Part shown: in pieces, positions 24,113 to 36,291 of the stretch
Position numbering within the stretch: the stretch's first letter is position 1
Layout of the letters: every line of letters starts with the position of its first letter
Source: Adineta vaga
Taxonomy: Eukaryota > Rotifera
Assembly: GCA_021613535.1 (NCBI GenBank)
Contig: CP075493.1
Span: forward strand, 1,674,001 to 1,738,000
Direction: 5' to 3'
DNA length: 64,000 nucleotides
Notes under the pieces: generated by a model
What the model saw: the letters and a program-made list of their open reading frames with translations, nothing else
The model's database searches: none
Told to the model about the DNA's origin: nothing
Position numbers and translations under genes: made by a program

Positions 24113-26170
24113 TCCATATTAGAAAATTCTTCATCAAGGTGAACTCTTACTGGTTTTTAGGTAAATTAAAGGTCGATGATATATCAAGCAGAATATTCGA
24201 ATAGGAAATTGCTTGACTAGATGAACGTCAATATGATTTACTAAAATTTCCATTGAAATAGAATTAACTAACAAGCAGCTGCATTTAAATTGCAAATTTA
24301 TCGTTTGAAAAGAATAGAAACTGATGTTTCATATTCTTAATTATCTTTGTTATTATCTGAATAAAAACAAAATTGAGTATTCAAATATGTCATGAGAACA
24401 TTAACCCTCTAAAAAACGACAACAGACGATGTCATGCAAGCTGCTAATCAACAAATTGAGTAAAAGTCTCGATAAAGTCAACTATATTAGCCAGACTATA
24501 GGCTGTGCTTTTTCAAGTGCATAAACTAACACTGTTTAATGAACAGAAATTTTCGTTAAAATACGTCATTCAGTAATTAACCTATAGAAAAAAGAAATGA
24601 ACTTCGCCTTCCGTCTAACTTTTTAGACTTATCATTAAATCATTCGGATTTCTTGTTCCTTCCGATTAAAAAAAAAATGATGTTTATGCTTATCTAATAA
24701 CAAAATTATTTGAATAAATAATGTATTCATACATGAACATTATTGATCAGTCAAAGATCAAACACGCTCATCCGTGTGCGATGTGTATATCATTATTACA
24801 ATTTATTATACGAATCATAGTTATTTAATCTAACAGTTTCATGTCAGAAAGGTCAATATTTATCCATTTATCACGATGAAGTCAACTAGATTCGATTGTC
24901 TTCGTCGAAATTTCCGTAGTCTAAAGTCCAATAATCAATTTTTGATTCGATTTTTTTTATTAAGAATAAATCATTACTTTCGTTTTATTTAGTATGGTAA
25001 AATACAAGTGAAATAAATCATTTTTGACTTCTATATTTTCGAACTAATCGATCTCAAATTGTTTCTCTTTTGTCTAATAGCAACAATAAAATCGTCATTG
25101 TATATGTTATATCTTGCGAATGACATCAATAAATACAAGACGAATAGAAACTATCTTGTTGTCTTCATATGTGTTTTGTTTTCCAAGGACATATATTTTC
25201 TTTTCTTCTACACAGATGTCAATACTACTGAAAGAGACAAAAATTGACACGTAAAAGAGGCTATCTAAGAAGATTTCTAAGGAAAAATATTGGGCAAAAA
25301 GAAGAAAACGAGAGAAAAGAAATTTGACATGGCGAGAAGAAACGAGTTTGCCTTATTACATTCTATCAGTTCAGAGAAATACAAATACAACAGTTTTCTT
25401 TTCTTCTTCTTCTTTTCTTAGCATTTATTGTTTGTCTGCTGCTTTTCTATTCTATTGAGTATCTGTTCTTTGCCTATCAAGTCGAATTCTCATCCTTCAA
25501 TTGTTAATTGTTCTCTTGACATAGAATAACATAAGAGATATTATTCTCGAAAAATATTATTTTTCCTGTCGATTCAATGACTTCACTTAGTCCAACATCG
25601 AACACAACAGATTTTACAGGTAAATATCAAGGAAATTTCTTTTCTAGATGTCGTAAATTATTGACAACTATTGTTCTTCCTTCTATTGACACTTCAATTT
25701 CACAGATGAGTTACAAAAAGAAAAAAATATATGATGTGACGAGTAAATCACTCTTTTGTATAGAATATGAGTATGATTCCCCAAAGGTTATGTTTTCTCA
25801 TGTAGAATAAATCTTTTATATCACGAATATCAAATCGTAGAAAAGAAAATGTTTTCAAACGTATCTAGTCGATTTAATCTCATATCTTGTCATTGTTTGA
25901 TAAATCGACTCTATAAATTTAACATAACAATTATTCTTCTAATATTATCACGACCAAAATGTATATTCAGTTCCGTTTGTCTTCTATTCATCTTTTCCGT
26001 TGACAATTGTGTAATTATATTCGAAAGGAAAGGACATTTCTTTTTTCTTATCTTATTGAAATGAAAATTATTAAACAAAACTCAATGATTAATCTTTCTT
26101 TTTCGCATGAGTAAAGTATTTGACGTGTGTTTTGAGAAGAACGAATAACTCCGGGAATAAGTTGGTTCCT

Positions 26171-26222
26171 TCTTCTCCTCCTCCTCCTCCTCCTCATCAT
26201 CATCTTCTTCTACTACTACTAC
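26171..26222. repeat. Compound triplet repeat (TCC)n(TCA)n(TTC)n(TAC)n
   Basis: Successive CTC, CAT, CTT and ACT triplet runs are joined end to end, about 550 bases upstream of the RhoGAP start codon. Confidence 0.85.
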
Positions 26223-26770
26223 TGTCTATCAGCTTGTTGGTCCAATCGTTGATTATATAGAATAACAGCAGCGAAAAGAGATAGACAATATGAAGAGAAA
26301 GAAAACGACACTACGATGCTTGTTGTCATTCTCTTGACATCGTCGGAGTTTTCTACTCGATCTTACACATATAATTAGAAGCGACGCCTCTCGAAAATCG
26401 ACAGCAACGCGAAGCAAAAATTCCTCTCGACTCTCGACCATCACTATCGTTTTTGGATGTGAAACGTCAATTCGTATTTTATCTACTTTTATCATCGTCT
26501 ATTTCGAGACCATTTAATGACAAATGATCGGTTGGACTATTATTAAAGAAGAAGGGAAAAGGAAGAAAAGAACAAAGAGAGAAGAGAGAGAGAGAGAGAA
26601 AGAAAGAGAAAGTACCATCATCACTAACATCACGGCTTTTGGTAATTAGAGAACTTTTTGCGCACATGCGCATTTGTGCCTACATCTAAAAGCAAGACAG
26701 AAGAGCAGTAATTTCAAGTTCATATACAATCAGTATAAAAGAAAACAATGTCATTAATAATCGTATACTA

Positions 26771-29700
26771 ATGGATCGGCAAATACCTTTACCACGTTTT
26801 CGTCTTGATTCGGATTCTACAAGCGAACAAAATACTTCCAATACTGTACGTACACCCTCAAGTAACTTACAAATAACACATCCTAATCCACGTTCACAAA
26901 CTCGTACACGTCAATCACCTTGTTCGGATTTACAAAGTACAACTATTCCTGAAGAACATATCTACAATGATGATCGTCGATCAAGTTCAATGATCGATCA
27001 ATCGAACATCGAACCTTCAAAGATATCTTTCAATAATCAGAGATTATCAAAAGGTGACAATATCAAAACTTGTCGACAACGTTGTCAATCACATTACAAA
27101 TCATTAGATACAACACAAACATCATCATCATTCGCTTCACTTAAACTATGTTCGAATCGTAGTAAAACTATCAATAATGATAATGATGATGATGATGAAA
27201 GAGTGGAGGAGGAGGGGGAAGATGATGAAGTAGATGAAGATGAAATCATTTATCGACCACCACCACGAACTAAGTATCGTTATTCGTTACCTGATGCATC
27301 ACCAGCTACATTAGCTTTAAGAAATATTCTTAAACGTAATAAAACATTAAAATCGAGTTGTTTTGGAAATGGTTTACCTTCGAATTCATCACATTCCTTG
27401 TCTATGTCATTATCAACAACAAATTCTTCTTCACCAATATCAACATTCCGTAATTTTCTTTCTCTAGTAAAACCATCTTCATCAAAATCCAATAATTCAA
27501 CAACATCTCATCATTCAAGTTTAACAACTCTAGCCAATGCAACAACTAGTTCATCAACAACACTTGATCAAACAACATCATCAATTTCACCAACGATGTT
27601 ATGGCATTTTGAGGTAAGTAGATATTTCGACGAAGAAAAACACTGTCTCGCTAATTACAGTAACAACTGTCACTAGTAGAAGATTCTATTTACATTCAAT
27701 GAATCATTGACAGATAATAGCAAAAATATCATCATAAACAAGTCGATCTTTCTCATCGTAGATTAACTGAGAAGAGAAGAAAAGAAAATCAAACGAAATT
27801 TATTCATTTATTCCTGCGGACAAAAAAACAATAGCATCTGTTAATCATAGATAGATCACTTTTTTGTCTTATAATTTCTTTAGAAGGATAAATCACAATG
27901 GTGTTCATCTGATAGTATAAGTAAAATCAGTCTTGGTTCAATTGAATTACATAATTTAACATATGTTGAACATAAACAACTGAAACGGATTGTTTTACAA
28001 CGTTTACAATCAACACAATATGATCTTGGTGTGTCAATACATGTGCCTAAAGGTAGGAAGAGAGTTGAAAACAAAAATGTGTTTCACTTGTATTCTATTC
28101 ACATCTCTAAAGAAAGAAAATTTGATTAATGCAAAAAGAAAGGAGTTTACTCATTTCTAATCGAATCATGTTATTATTGATGAAATTCTCTTGTACGTGC
28201 TCAGCCTTGATTTATGATCGTCGAACCCTGCGGGAAGATAATAAAGTAAAAAGGAAGTGTCTGATTCCAATCTACTCTTCTTTTATCTAAAACAAAAAAA
28301 CAAGAAAGAAATAAGAATTCAATTTATTGTTGTTGTTTATTTGCTTTGTATTTAGAAGAAACTGTCAGAAAACGTAAACATCATTTTATATTTCGAAGTA
28401 AATCCAATGAAAAATCCAAAGATTCAAAAGGTTAGTTATTATTCTTATCAACAAACAAAAAAAAGAACTGAAGAAAAACTGAGTAAATCAAAGGATTCTA
28501 TTGCAATAAAGTGTAGTTTGTTGACAAGAACGCCTCTTTATTTTCTTTCTCTTCCGTTTTCATGATATTCTACTAAACAGGAATAGGGTTGGATCGCATT
28601 CTGACAGGAAAAGGATATAGGATGCGACAAAAAACAACGTTTTTCTCATGTCCATTACTGACATATTATTGTTATGCATAGAGAAAAAATATAAATCAAT
28701 TCTTTATCGTAATCTTTCAGATACAAAATCCAATGGGAATGTTTTTGGTGTTGCTTTATCACAATGTATAACTGATGATGATTGTCATCTTCAAGATGAG
28801 ATTATTTCAACAGCAACAACGAATGCAAGTGGATCGAATCGAAAATATAGTGCTGATGTTATTGATATGTCGACTCATGAGATTAAAACAAGTCCAACAG
28901 GAAGTGTTTCATCAACAAATGATAGTGGATGTTCAATTTCACCAGCTAGTCCAAGTAGTTTACATGTAAAAGAATCTAATCATGAAGGTTCATTTTTTCG
29001 TTTGTGAGCAAAGAAATGATTCTTATTTTAGATTTTGGATTCCGATTATGAACAGAGTAAATTTCGTTCAGTATCATTGGAAGTTTTAGGAACAAATGAG
29101 GCAAGTTTGGGAATGAATAGAATTAAAACATTAAGATGTTATCCAGCAAAAGTACCGGAATTAATCAAAAATTGTTGTGATTATTTAGAAAAAAATGGTA
29201 AAAATATTCGACATTTGAATAACAATGAACAAAAGAAAACTCTAATGTGAATTCTATTTTCATTGTAGGTTTACAAACTGTTGGATTATTTCGAGTGGGT
29301 GTTTCGAAAAAACGATTAAAAGAAGTAAAATTATTGTTTTTATTACGGAGTAAAAACTTTTCTTTTCATAGTTAAAAGATCAAATTAATTCTAATCGAAG
29401 TTTAACATTTGATTCCACAACAAATGCACATGATATAGCTGGTTTAATCAAAGAATTTTTACGTGAATTACCTGAACCATTATTAACTCGAGATTTATGT
29501 GGACCATTTCTCAATATTCGAACAAGTTTGTCTCTTTTCATCTTCGCATACTTGTATTTCATTTCATATCATCTTAGAACTTCATCCGAAAGATCAAGAA
29601 CGTGCACTTTCTTATCTTATTAGTCTATTACCTTCATCAAATCGTGATACATTATATACATTATTAAAATTTCTGTATCATATTTCATTAAATTCTCAAG

Positions 29701-30787
29701 ATCGTTGTACTCCGGAGGGAAAAATTCTTGTACCTGGAAATAAAATGGATGCTGCAAATTTAGCTATTGTTTTTGCACCAACGATACTCATGGATGGTAA
29801 AGCACCTGTCATGTCAAATAAAGAAACAAGTGTAGCAATGACAACAGATCAAATGGAACAAGGAAAAAGTATTTTAAAAATTATGATTGAACAATACAAA
29901 GAACTTTTTATGGTAAGATAAGCAATAGAATTGAAGAGATATATTCGAAAAGATATGTTTTGATTTAGGTTCCAAAAGAATTACATGATGAAATATGTTT
30001 AGCATTGTATGAAAATGATCCGAATCAATTGATGAGAGCATTAGCATTTAAAATTCAAAAAGGTTGTGGGTAAGAAATGAAATTAGTTTTAAATGATTCA
30101 TTGAAATAGAGAATAAATTTTCCTTCTAGAATAAGTTCTATTCAATTAGATGATGAAAATGAACAGTTATTAATGTCATTAGATGTTACATCTATTGCAT
30201 GTGAAATCTCTAGTTCAACAAGTAGTCTATTTAATGGTTTAAATCCACGAATGAATCAACAACAATTAAATGATTCAATTCCTCGTCGTTATAATTTTCG
30301 ACGTAATTCGGATTTTCCATGTTCATCTAATCATGCATCACGTTCATCAGAATTTCTTCAAGTACCAATGTCATCTTCTCAACAACGTCTAACAAATGCA
30401 ACTCATCATTCACTATCAAAATTACCTCGTGTACGAGATATTCGTGAAGCAAGTATGGATCAAATTATCTTTCGTGTAATTGATCCTCTATTTACTACAA
30501 CATCACGTCCAAGTGAACCCATCATTAACATTAGTTCATTTGATGACGGAACAACAGTTAATCGTCCAAATTCACTTGAAATCAATGAACCAACATCTCC
30601 AACAACGACTCCATTATTACGTGAAATAAAAGCTTATTCACGTTCGAAAACAGCTCCATTATCTTCGGTCTCCGGTGCACAACAATTTCTCACTCCGAAG
30701 AAATGTGAAGCACGTGATCTTTGCGGTTCAAGTTCAAATGATGAATCATTATCCCCATCCCTCGGTCATGATAACAGTCCTATTTAA
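26771..30787 (+). CDS. Rho GTPase-activating protein, ARHGAP6/ARHGAP36 type
   Basis: It stimulates GTP hydrolysis on Rho-family GTPases and so acts on the actin cytoskeleton. Exon 1 (26771-27613) encodes a long Ser/Thr-rich disordered region with an acidic run (DNDDDDERVEEEGEDDEVDE). The next exons carry LTYVEHKQLKRIVLQRLQ, matching the segment before the GAP domain in ARHGAP6. The RhoGAP domain (about 29115-29910) reads KVPELIKNCCDYLEKNGLQT, then VGLFRVGVSKKRLKEL with the arginine finger in LFRVG, LIKEFLRELPEPLLTRDL, and GNKMDAANLAIVFAPTIL with the conserved Lys/Asn. KELFMVPKELHDEI after the domain also matches ARHGAP6/36. A polar C-terminal tail ends at TAA 30785-30787. About nine exons with short introns. 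Catalytic residues appear intact, unlike vertebrate ARHGAP36. Confidence 0.9.
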
Positions 30788-30832
30788 GTGTATATAATTT
30801 CTATAAATAAAAACTTCCGACTATGTTTTCTG

Positions 30833-31156
30833 TCATTCATCATTAGGTTGTTTATCACGAGCATGATCTTTAAAATAGTTTAATTCAGCTAATTGAAGTT
30901 CTTTAGCTTTCTTTGCAAACGTATCTGAACGAGATTTTTTCTCAATTAGATCTTTGGTCGATTGAGCTGTTAATGGATTTTTCGAATCAACTGGAATTCC
31001 ATTTGCAAAAGAAACACGTCCAGTACCAATCGATGATCGTGCAGGTTCGATTGTTTCTGTTCGTCGATTCGTTTGATGTTTTAAACATGAACGACGAACG
31101 CTTGGAGTTTGTTTAATAAATTTCGGTTGAGATTTCATATCTTTTGTATTATTCAT
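30833..31156 (-). CDS. Small protein with an RVxF protein-phosphatase-1 docking motif (107 aa)
   Basis: This intronless minus-strand frame starts at an ATG (MNNTKDMKSQPKF). The centre reads GTGRVSFANG, an RVxF motif of the type that docks PP1. Some 25 residues upstream is RRSCLKH, which resembles but does not match the SILK motif that often accompanies RVxF. The C-terminus (FAKKAKELQLAELNYFKDHA) is helix-prone. Basic and polar throughout, probably disordered apart from that helix. Its stop lies 46 bases from the RhoGAP stop (convergent, overlapping 3' UTRs likely). No named family recognised; PP1 binding is inferred from the motif only. Confidence 0.6.
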   Translation of the reverse strand: MNNTKDMKSQPKFIKQTPSVRRSCLKHQTNRRTETIEPARSSIGTGRVSFANGIPVDSKNPLTAQSTKDLIEKKSRSDTFAKKAKELQLAELNYFKDHARDKQPNDE

Positions 31157-31326
31157 AGAGAAATTATCAATCGAAAAAGAAAAATAGATGAAAAGAAAAT
31201 GTTGTCAAGGATAAAAAAAAGTTTTTATTGAATTCAAATCGTTTTCTTTTCATCAATCATCGTAATCACAAAAAAAAGAACAATCTACATAACTATATTT
31301 GTTGCTTATTTAGAAATATGAAATCA

Positions 31327-32142
31327 TTATGCTTGTTCAAGTTCTATTAAAATTCCACCGCAATCTTTTGGATGAAGAAATATAACTGGTTTTCCATGTG
31401 CACCAATTTTAGTGTTTTCAGTCAATGTACGAATGTTTTGGTGTTGAATATGTTTCATTGCTTCTTCGATATTATCGACCTAAATTTTTACGATTAAAAC
31501 AAAGATAAGAAATGATGAAGTCAATATATTTACTTCGATACAAATATGATGAATTCCACCTGATTTATTTTTTTCTAAGAATTTCTTTATTGGACTATTT
31601 TCACCCAAGGGAAATAATAACTAAAATCGAAAATGATTTCATTATCATTCTAATACTCAATTCAAAGTTTGATTTACTTCAATTTTTGTATTACCAAAAT
31701 CAACAAAAACTGTATGAACACCATGTTCTTTCAATGGTACAGCTCCACTGACAGATTTTGCTTGAAGAATGTTTTTAAAAAAACTACTTGCTTCATCTAA
31801 AATAATCTTCAATTGAACGACCAAAATTCTTCAAGATTTATTTCTATTCACCTAGACAGGGTACAGCTACAGCAATATGATTAAGTTTTCCAAGTTTCCA
31901 TACTCCACTCGGCACATTTGCTGTAATCTACCATAAATTGCGAAGTTAATAGAGATGAATTTTATATGAAACATTTTATATTACAGGTGATTTATCTGCA
32001 TCTGTTGAACTTAAACGATGAATTGGAAAATTTACTGTTGGACGAATCGTCCGAGTAATGATCTAATCAGACAAATATTTCGTTACAAAAAAAAACTCCA
32101 TTATAAGAGATTTACGATTACCTGTCGAAAATTGTTAAACAT
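31327..32142 (-). CDS. MCEE: Methylmalonyl-CoA epimerase, mitochondrial
   Basis: It converts D- to L-methylmalonyl-CoA in propionate breakdown, between propionyl-CoA carboxylase and methylmalonyl-CoA mutase. After splicing several ~50-base introns the minus strand gives a basic, hydroxylated presequence (MFNNFRQIITRTIRPTVNF...) suited to mitochondrial import. The glyoxalase-fold enzyme follows: WKLGKLNHIAVAVP, FFKNILQA, FVDFGNTKIELLFPLGENSP, GGIHHICIEVDNI, KIGAHGKPVIFLHPKDCGG and the end ILIELEQA. The metal ligands expected for the family (His of LNHIAV, His of GGIHHI, Glu of ELEQA) are present. Length and order match the animal enzyme. Confidence 0.95.
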
Positions 32143-33389
32143 GTTTCCTTCTACGACTCGAAAAAAAAAACTTAAGAATGTTTGCTTGTGCACCTGTTGC
32201 TTTTCTTCTTCGTCGTCTTATCAGTTGTCAAAAGTACGAATAGTTTGACCTCTCTTTCTCTGCACTTATCATTCGATAGTGTGCTCTATATCGTCTAACG
32301 TGTATTTTTGTACTCTACAGTATCATCGTTAGGATTTCGATAGCAATCAAATAAATATCAAACAGAAAATACTTTGTATGCATGTTTTTGTGAATAAATT
32401 CATCTAGATGGGTGCGGGTGTAGTTTCATTATGTGCTTCTTGAGCCACTTTTAATTCGGCTATGTTATTTTGTTGCTTGTACACTTAGAAAATGAAAGTT
32501 TTTTTTTATTGCAAAACTTAGTGAGATCGAACAAAAGAATTTATCATTCTTTGATTTCTGCTTGATGTTGTTCTTCTGCATCTTATAATCCACAATCTTT
32601 ATTTCTTAGTTTCACTTTCTTTTTTTGGAGCCTGAAAGAAAGATGCTTTTTATAAATATCCTGTAATGTAGATGTGTATGTTTACAGAATAAGAAAAATA
32701 GAGTGCATCGACATTCTTCGTCTTCTAGCAATATCCTCTTCCATTACAATTTCATACTTTCTTATTTCACTTGTATTAATTTAATAAATCTGTTGGATGA
32801 AGAATATGTTCATAGAACAATTTTAATTGCATTTTGAAAGAAGAACGTCGGATATATTACGAAATTGATAGAAACACATACGTTTTTGTTTTACAGTGAT
32901 GAGAACGTGTGATCTTCTCTCGAAACAATATTGCAACTAACAGTAAACTGATCGCTTTTGATTAAAAAGTAATCAGACTAGCCTCATATTACTGTGAACA
33001 AAATCCAAATCAAGATGACTAAAAGAAAATGACTGTTGATCAAATGTAAAAAGTTTTTGTCATTAGATACAAGTATATTCTCTAATATAGTCCCTCAAAT
33101 GTCTATAAATCTGAGTGTTATTATTGCATAGCTTTTAGAAAAGCCTGGATCATAAAAAAAGAGAGTATCTGTTCTGGACATGTAGATGAACAATACCATG
33201 CATTTCATCAACGACTACAAGCTGGAAATGGTTTTCGATATATGGTATATTATCAATAACTGTTGTGATATAAACGATAGTTAATGGGAATAGGTAAATG
33301 GGCGCTACTGTTCGATAGTTTAAAGCATTGACCTCGATTTTTGAAAAATATTTTGTCAAATTGTTTACTTTACGTAAGTAGAAAAATAA
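32143..33389. other. Intergenic region, no gene supported
   Basis: About 1.25 kb upstream of MCEE. A minus-strand frame at about 33150-33359 lacks an ATG and has no clear family. The rest is AT-rich without protein-like frames. Confidence 0.45.
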
Positions 33390-34016
33390 TTAAAGAGCTT
33401 CTTCAGTTTCATTAGAAGTTTTTCTATGAATTTCTCGTTTTGTTGATATATATATAGCGTTTGCTGTTGGTAGATAGTTTTTTAAACGCACTACATTTTG
33501 TTCATTAATATTCATCGATGTTCGATATTTTCGATGACGTGGAACTAAATGATAATAAAATTTATTCGATGACGTCAAATGTCTTTGTTGGAGACGTTGA
33601 TAATAAACATATAATATGAATAGAAGTATTAAAAAGAATAAACTAATTATTAAAAGAATGATTAAAATAAGATGATTTTGTAGAAAAGTATGAAGATAAT
33701 TCGAAGAGAATAATGTTTCATAAAAAGACGATGTTGAAGTTGTTATTATTGTAGAAAAGACATTTGTTTGTGAAGGTAATGAAGTTGTTTCTATCGATGG
33801 AATGAGATGATGTAATGATGAACGATCATGATCATTAGGTAAAGTATGGGAAAATGATTTGAATGAACATGTACGAGAAGAATAAGGTGGTGGTCCAGGA
33901 AACATCGGTGGTGGTGGTGGAAAATAATTGATATATGCGAATAAAATAGTTATATTCGATGGATATTCTATTCCATGTAGAATTTCATATGGAATTGACG
34001 AGCGTAATTGATTCAT
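33390..34016 (-). CDS. Hypothetical single-pass membrane protein (208 aa)
   Basis: This is a continuous minus-strand frame starting with an ATG (MNQLRSSIPYEIL). Residues ~30-45 contain a proline cluster (YFPPPPPMFPGPPPY). A Ser/Thr-rich region leads into one strong hydrophobic helix (HLILIILLIISLFFLILLFI, about residues 114-135) followed at once by a basic segment (YYQRLQQRHLTSSNKF), so the C-terminal ~70 residues are probably cytosolic. No cleavable signal peptide is obvious. The composition is too structured for chance. No family recognised. Confidence 0.55.
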   Translation of the reverse strand: MNQLRSSIPYEILHGIEYPSNITILFAYINYFPPPPPMFPGPPPYSSRTCSFKSFSHTLPNDHDRSSLHHLIPSIETTSLPSQTNVFSTIITTSTSSFYETLFSSNYLHTFLQNHLILIILLIISLFFLILLFILYVYYQRLQQRHLTSSNKFYYHLVPRHRKYRTSMNINEQNVVRLKNYLPTANAIYISTKREIHRKTSNETEEAL

Positions 34017-34538
34017 TGAAGAAAATTGATCTGAATTGTATGAACTAACAAATAAAAAACAAACGTTGTTTTTACTTCTATCGACTTATTATATTATTTT
34101 TCATAATGATCATTTACTGGATAAAACTAATTTTTTCTATTATTCTATAATAATATTTAGTAAATATGAATCGATAATAATAAGTTTGAATGCGTATTTG
34201 CCAACGGGTCTTTTATATGAGAATAGATATAAATAAATATATATGTGTTAGTGTTAAAGGAAGGAACACATACATGATAGATAGTTCTATAGAACTGACA
34301 AGAAGAAGACAATTTTATATGTTTCTTTTTCTCTCTGCTTTTCTTTCATTCGTTATTATGATCACATTTATCAGTGCCGTTTTTGAGGATTGTCAAACAG
34401 ATGTAGTTCTCATCTTGCATATGTTATGTTAACATGACATGTTTCATGTGAATAGATCTTCTTCTTTTTTGTTTTCTTTGTTCAATCAAATTGAACGATA
34501 ATCTTAAGAACAAAAATACACAATGACAAATCTGTACT

Positions 34539-35231
34539 CTAATCAAATTGTTGAATAATATTTCCTAAACCAGTACGTATTTGTTTTCGTAAAGGTCCTT
34601 TATAAAAAACAGTTCCAATTCCACTTAAAATTATATTAATTTCATCCGTTGCTGTTACATAAATATTTCCAATTCCGCTTGATATAACATTGATTTTTTT
34701 CGTAAATAAACTTCCACCTTGAATATCTCCTACACCTAAAGATTGTATTGTTGCTTCTTCATTGACTTGTCCACATAATTTCATTCGACCAATGGAATGT
34801 AAATATACATCGAGAAAATTAACATTTAATTTCAATTTAATAAAACCAGTTGCACGATGATGTAGAACAAGTTTGTTCGTTTGAATTGGATTTAAACATT
34901 GAATATTGATCATTCCCGTGATGAAAAGTTCGGTTATATTCGAATAATGAATTGTTATATTAATCTTACTTTTATTAACTAAATTTATATTTTCAATCAT
35001 ACGAATAAGAAGAATATCGTTTTGAACAACATCGATTAGAATTAAATGTTCCATTGATTCATCAGCTGATACATCAACTGATGAAGAATTCATAGTTTGT
35101 GAAAGTTTAACATCAAATCGACCGGCAGCAAGATGAATTTTTGTAAAAGAATTTAATTTATGTGAATGAATTTTTTCTTCTCCTTTGATTATTTGAAGAA
35201 ATGAAACGATAAGGAAGAAAATATTCAACAT
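34539..35231 (-). CDS. Secreted protein with a GIN/DUF2807-type adhesin-head domain (230 aa)
   Basis: It begins with a clear signal peptide (MLNIFFLIVSFLQIIKGEE). It then follows the pattern of the GIN domain (DUF2807, 'putative auto-transporter adhesin head'), a right-handed beta-type fold best known from Bacteroidetes outer-surface proteins. Visible features are FTKIHLAAGRFDVKLSQ (start of the domain), FITGMINIQCLNP, SLGVGDIQGGSLF, and paired repeats VISSGIGNIYVTATDEIN and IILSGIGTVFYKG. The gene is intronless while its neighbours carry many introns. The domain origin and lack of introns fit horizontal acquisition, but base composition and codon use look like the host. Function unknown; secreted or surface-bound. 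Confidence 0.68.
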   Translation of the reverse strand: MLNIFFLIVSFLQIIKGEEKIHSHKLNSFTKIHLAAGRFDVKLSQTMNSSSVDVSADESMEHLILIDVVQNDILLIRMIENINLVNKSKINITIHYSNITELFITGMINIQCLNPIQTNKLVLHHRATGFIKLKLNVNFLDVYLHSIGRMKLCGQVNEEATIQSLGVGDIQGGSLFTKKINVISSGIGNIYVTATDEINIILSGIGTVFYKGPLRKQIRTGLGNIIQQFD

Positions 35232-35670
35232 AGATGCTCAATAAGACAACAAATGAATCTTATCTTTTCATATTAGAATCATTCGTAAGCTTGTTAATCT
35301 CTTTCTTTCTTTTGTTTCGATTTCGATTGCATTAATTGACTCGAGAATAGTACGTTAAATAATAAATAAATCTTTCAATTATCTCTCGTGACGTAATAAC
35401 TTCTTTTTTCATAAACTTTTATTTAATTGGATAAAAAAATCAATGATTCATTTGCACTTTCATCTCAAATATCTTTTTATTATAAAAGACGAAGAAGTCG
35501 TAGAAAATCTTTTCTCGTCCGTTTTTTTTTCTTCAAAATACGGCTTCAGATAACTGCAGAAAAGCAAAGAAAAAAGTTATTCCGACAGACATGCTCAAAG
35601 TATGTTAGAATAATAATAATAAAAAGAAAAAAAAGAAAACGTTTTTCTTTATATTTGAACAATAATAATA

Positions 35671-36087
35671 ATGGGATGTGGAACTGGTCGAGTTTATAAT
35701 GAAAAAGATGTTGAAACACACATTAACAAATGTCAAACACGTTTACCATCAGCTGAATTAGTCGAAGGTGATGTTATTAAATTAACGAGTAAAAATGGAT
35801 TTTTTAATTCAAGTTCATTACTAAATTCACAATGGTTACAAGGAAAATTAAGTAATAATGAATATCGACAAGCTATCGAACATATTAATCAACGAATTGG
35901 TCAATCAATTATTGGCGCAGTAAAGAATCTTTCAATTGAACAAATTCCGAAAAGTCAATCAGCAAAATTAGCTATTGAAGAATTGAATGACAAATATCGA
36001 GGACGTGTTCAGTTTCTCTTTCGAAATGATGATCAAGACAATTCAATAAATACGACCGAATCGTTTATTTATATTAATTTTAAATAA
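35671..36087 (+). CDS. Small protein with predicted N-terminal lipidation motif (138 aa)
   Basis: The intronless frame begins MGCGTGRVYNEKDV. Gly2 followed by Cys3 is the classic context for N-myristoylation plus palmitoylation, implying attachment to the inner plasma membrane. The remainder is soluble and helix/strand mixed, with NSQWLQGKLSNNEYRQAIEH and QRIGQSIIGAVKNLSIEQIP, and it ends ESFIYINFK. No family is recognised. An upstream in-frame extension beginning with a non-ATG codon is ignored because the MGCG start is convincing. Confidence 0.6.
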   Translation: MGCGTGRVYNEKDVETHINKCQTRLPSAELVEGDVIKLTSKNGFFNSSSLLNSQWLQGKLSNNEYRQAIEHINQRIGQSIIGAVKNLSIEQIPKSQSAKLAIEELNDKYRGRVQFLFRNDDQDNSINTTESFIYINFK

Positions 36088-36291
36088 ATAAACAAATTTT
36101 CTTCTTCAAAAGAAGAATCTTTTCAATTGAAATTAGAATATTTATTTGCAAGAATAGAACAAAAATACATATGATCAGAGACTTTTAATTACATACAAAC
36201 AAAAGAAAAATGACCTGACAAAAAAAATCTTTTCTATTGAACTCTTGCATAAGAATACATAGCGATGAATAATCGTTCATTTTGGTTTTTT

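Larger units (their letters stand above)
23579..26770. other. 3.2-kb stretch with no supported intact gene
   Basis: This AT-rich sequence contains a possible F-box-type decay fragment near 24014-24112, a possible leader exon near 25577-25619, and a triplet-repeat tract at 26171-26222. No other protein-like frames are visible. The right part likely contains promoter and leader of the RhoGAP gene. Confidence 0.45.

Noticed and set aside
33150-33359. Minus-strand frame containing LVVVDEMHGIVHLHV, reminiscent of a helicase DExH box
   Set aside because: No ATG start, no other helicase motif on either side and no plausible exons around it; one four-residue match is not enough.
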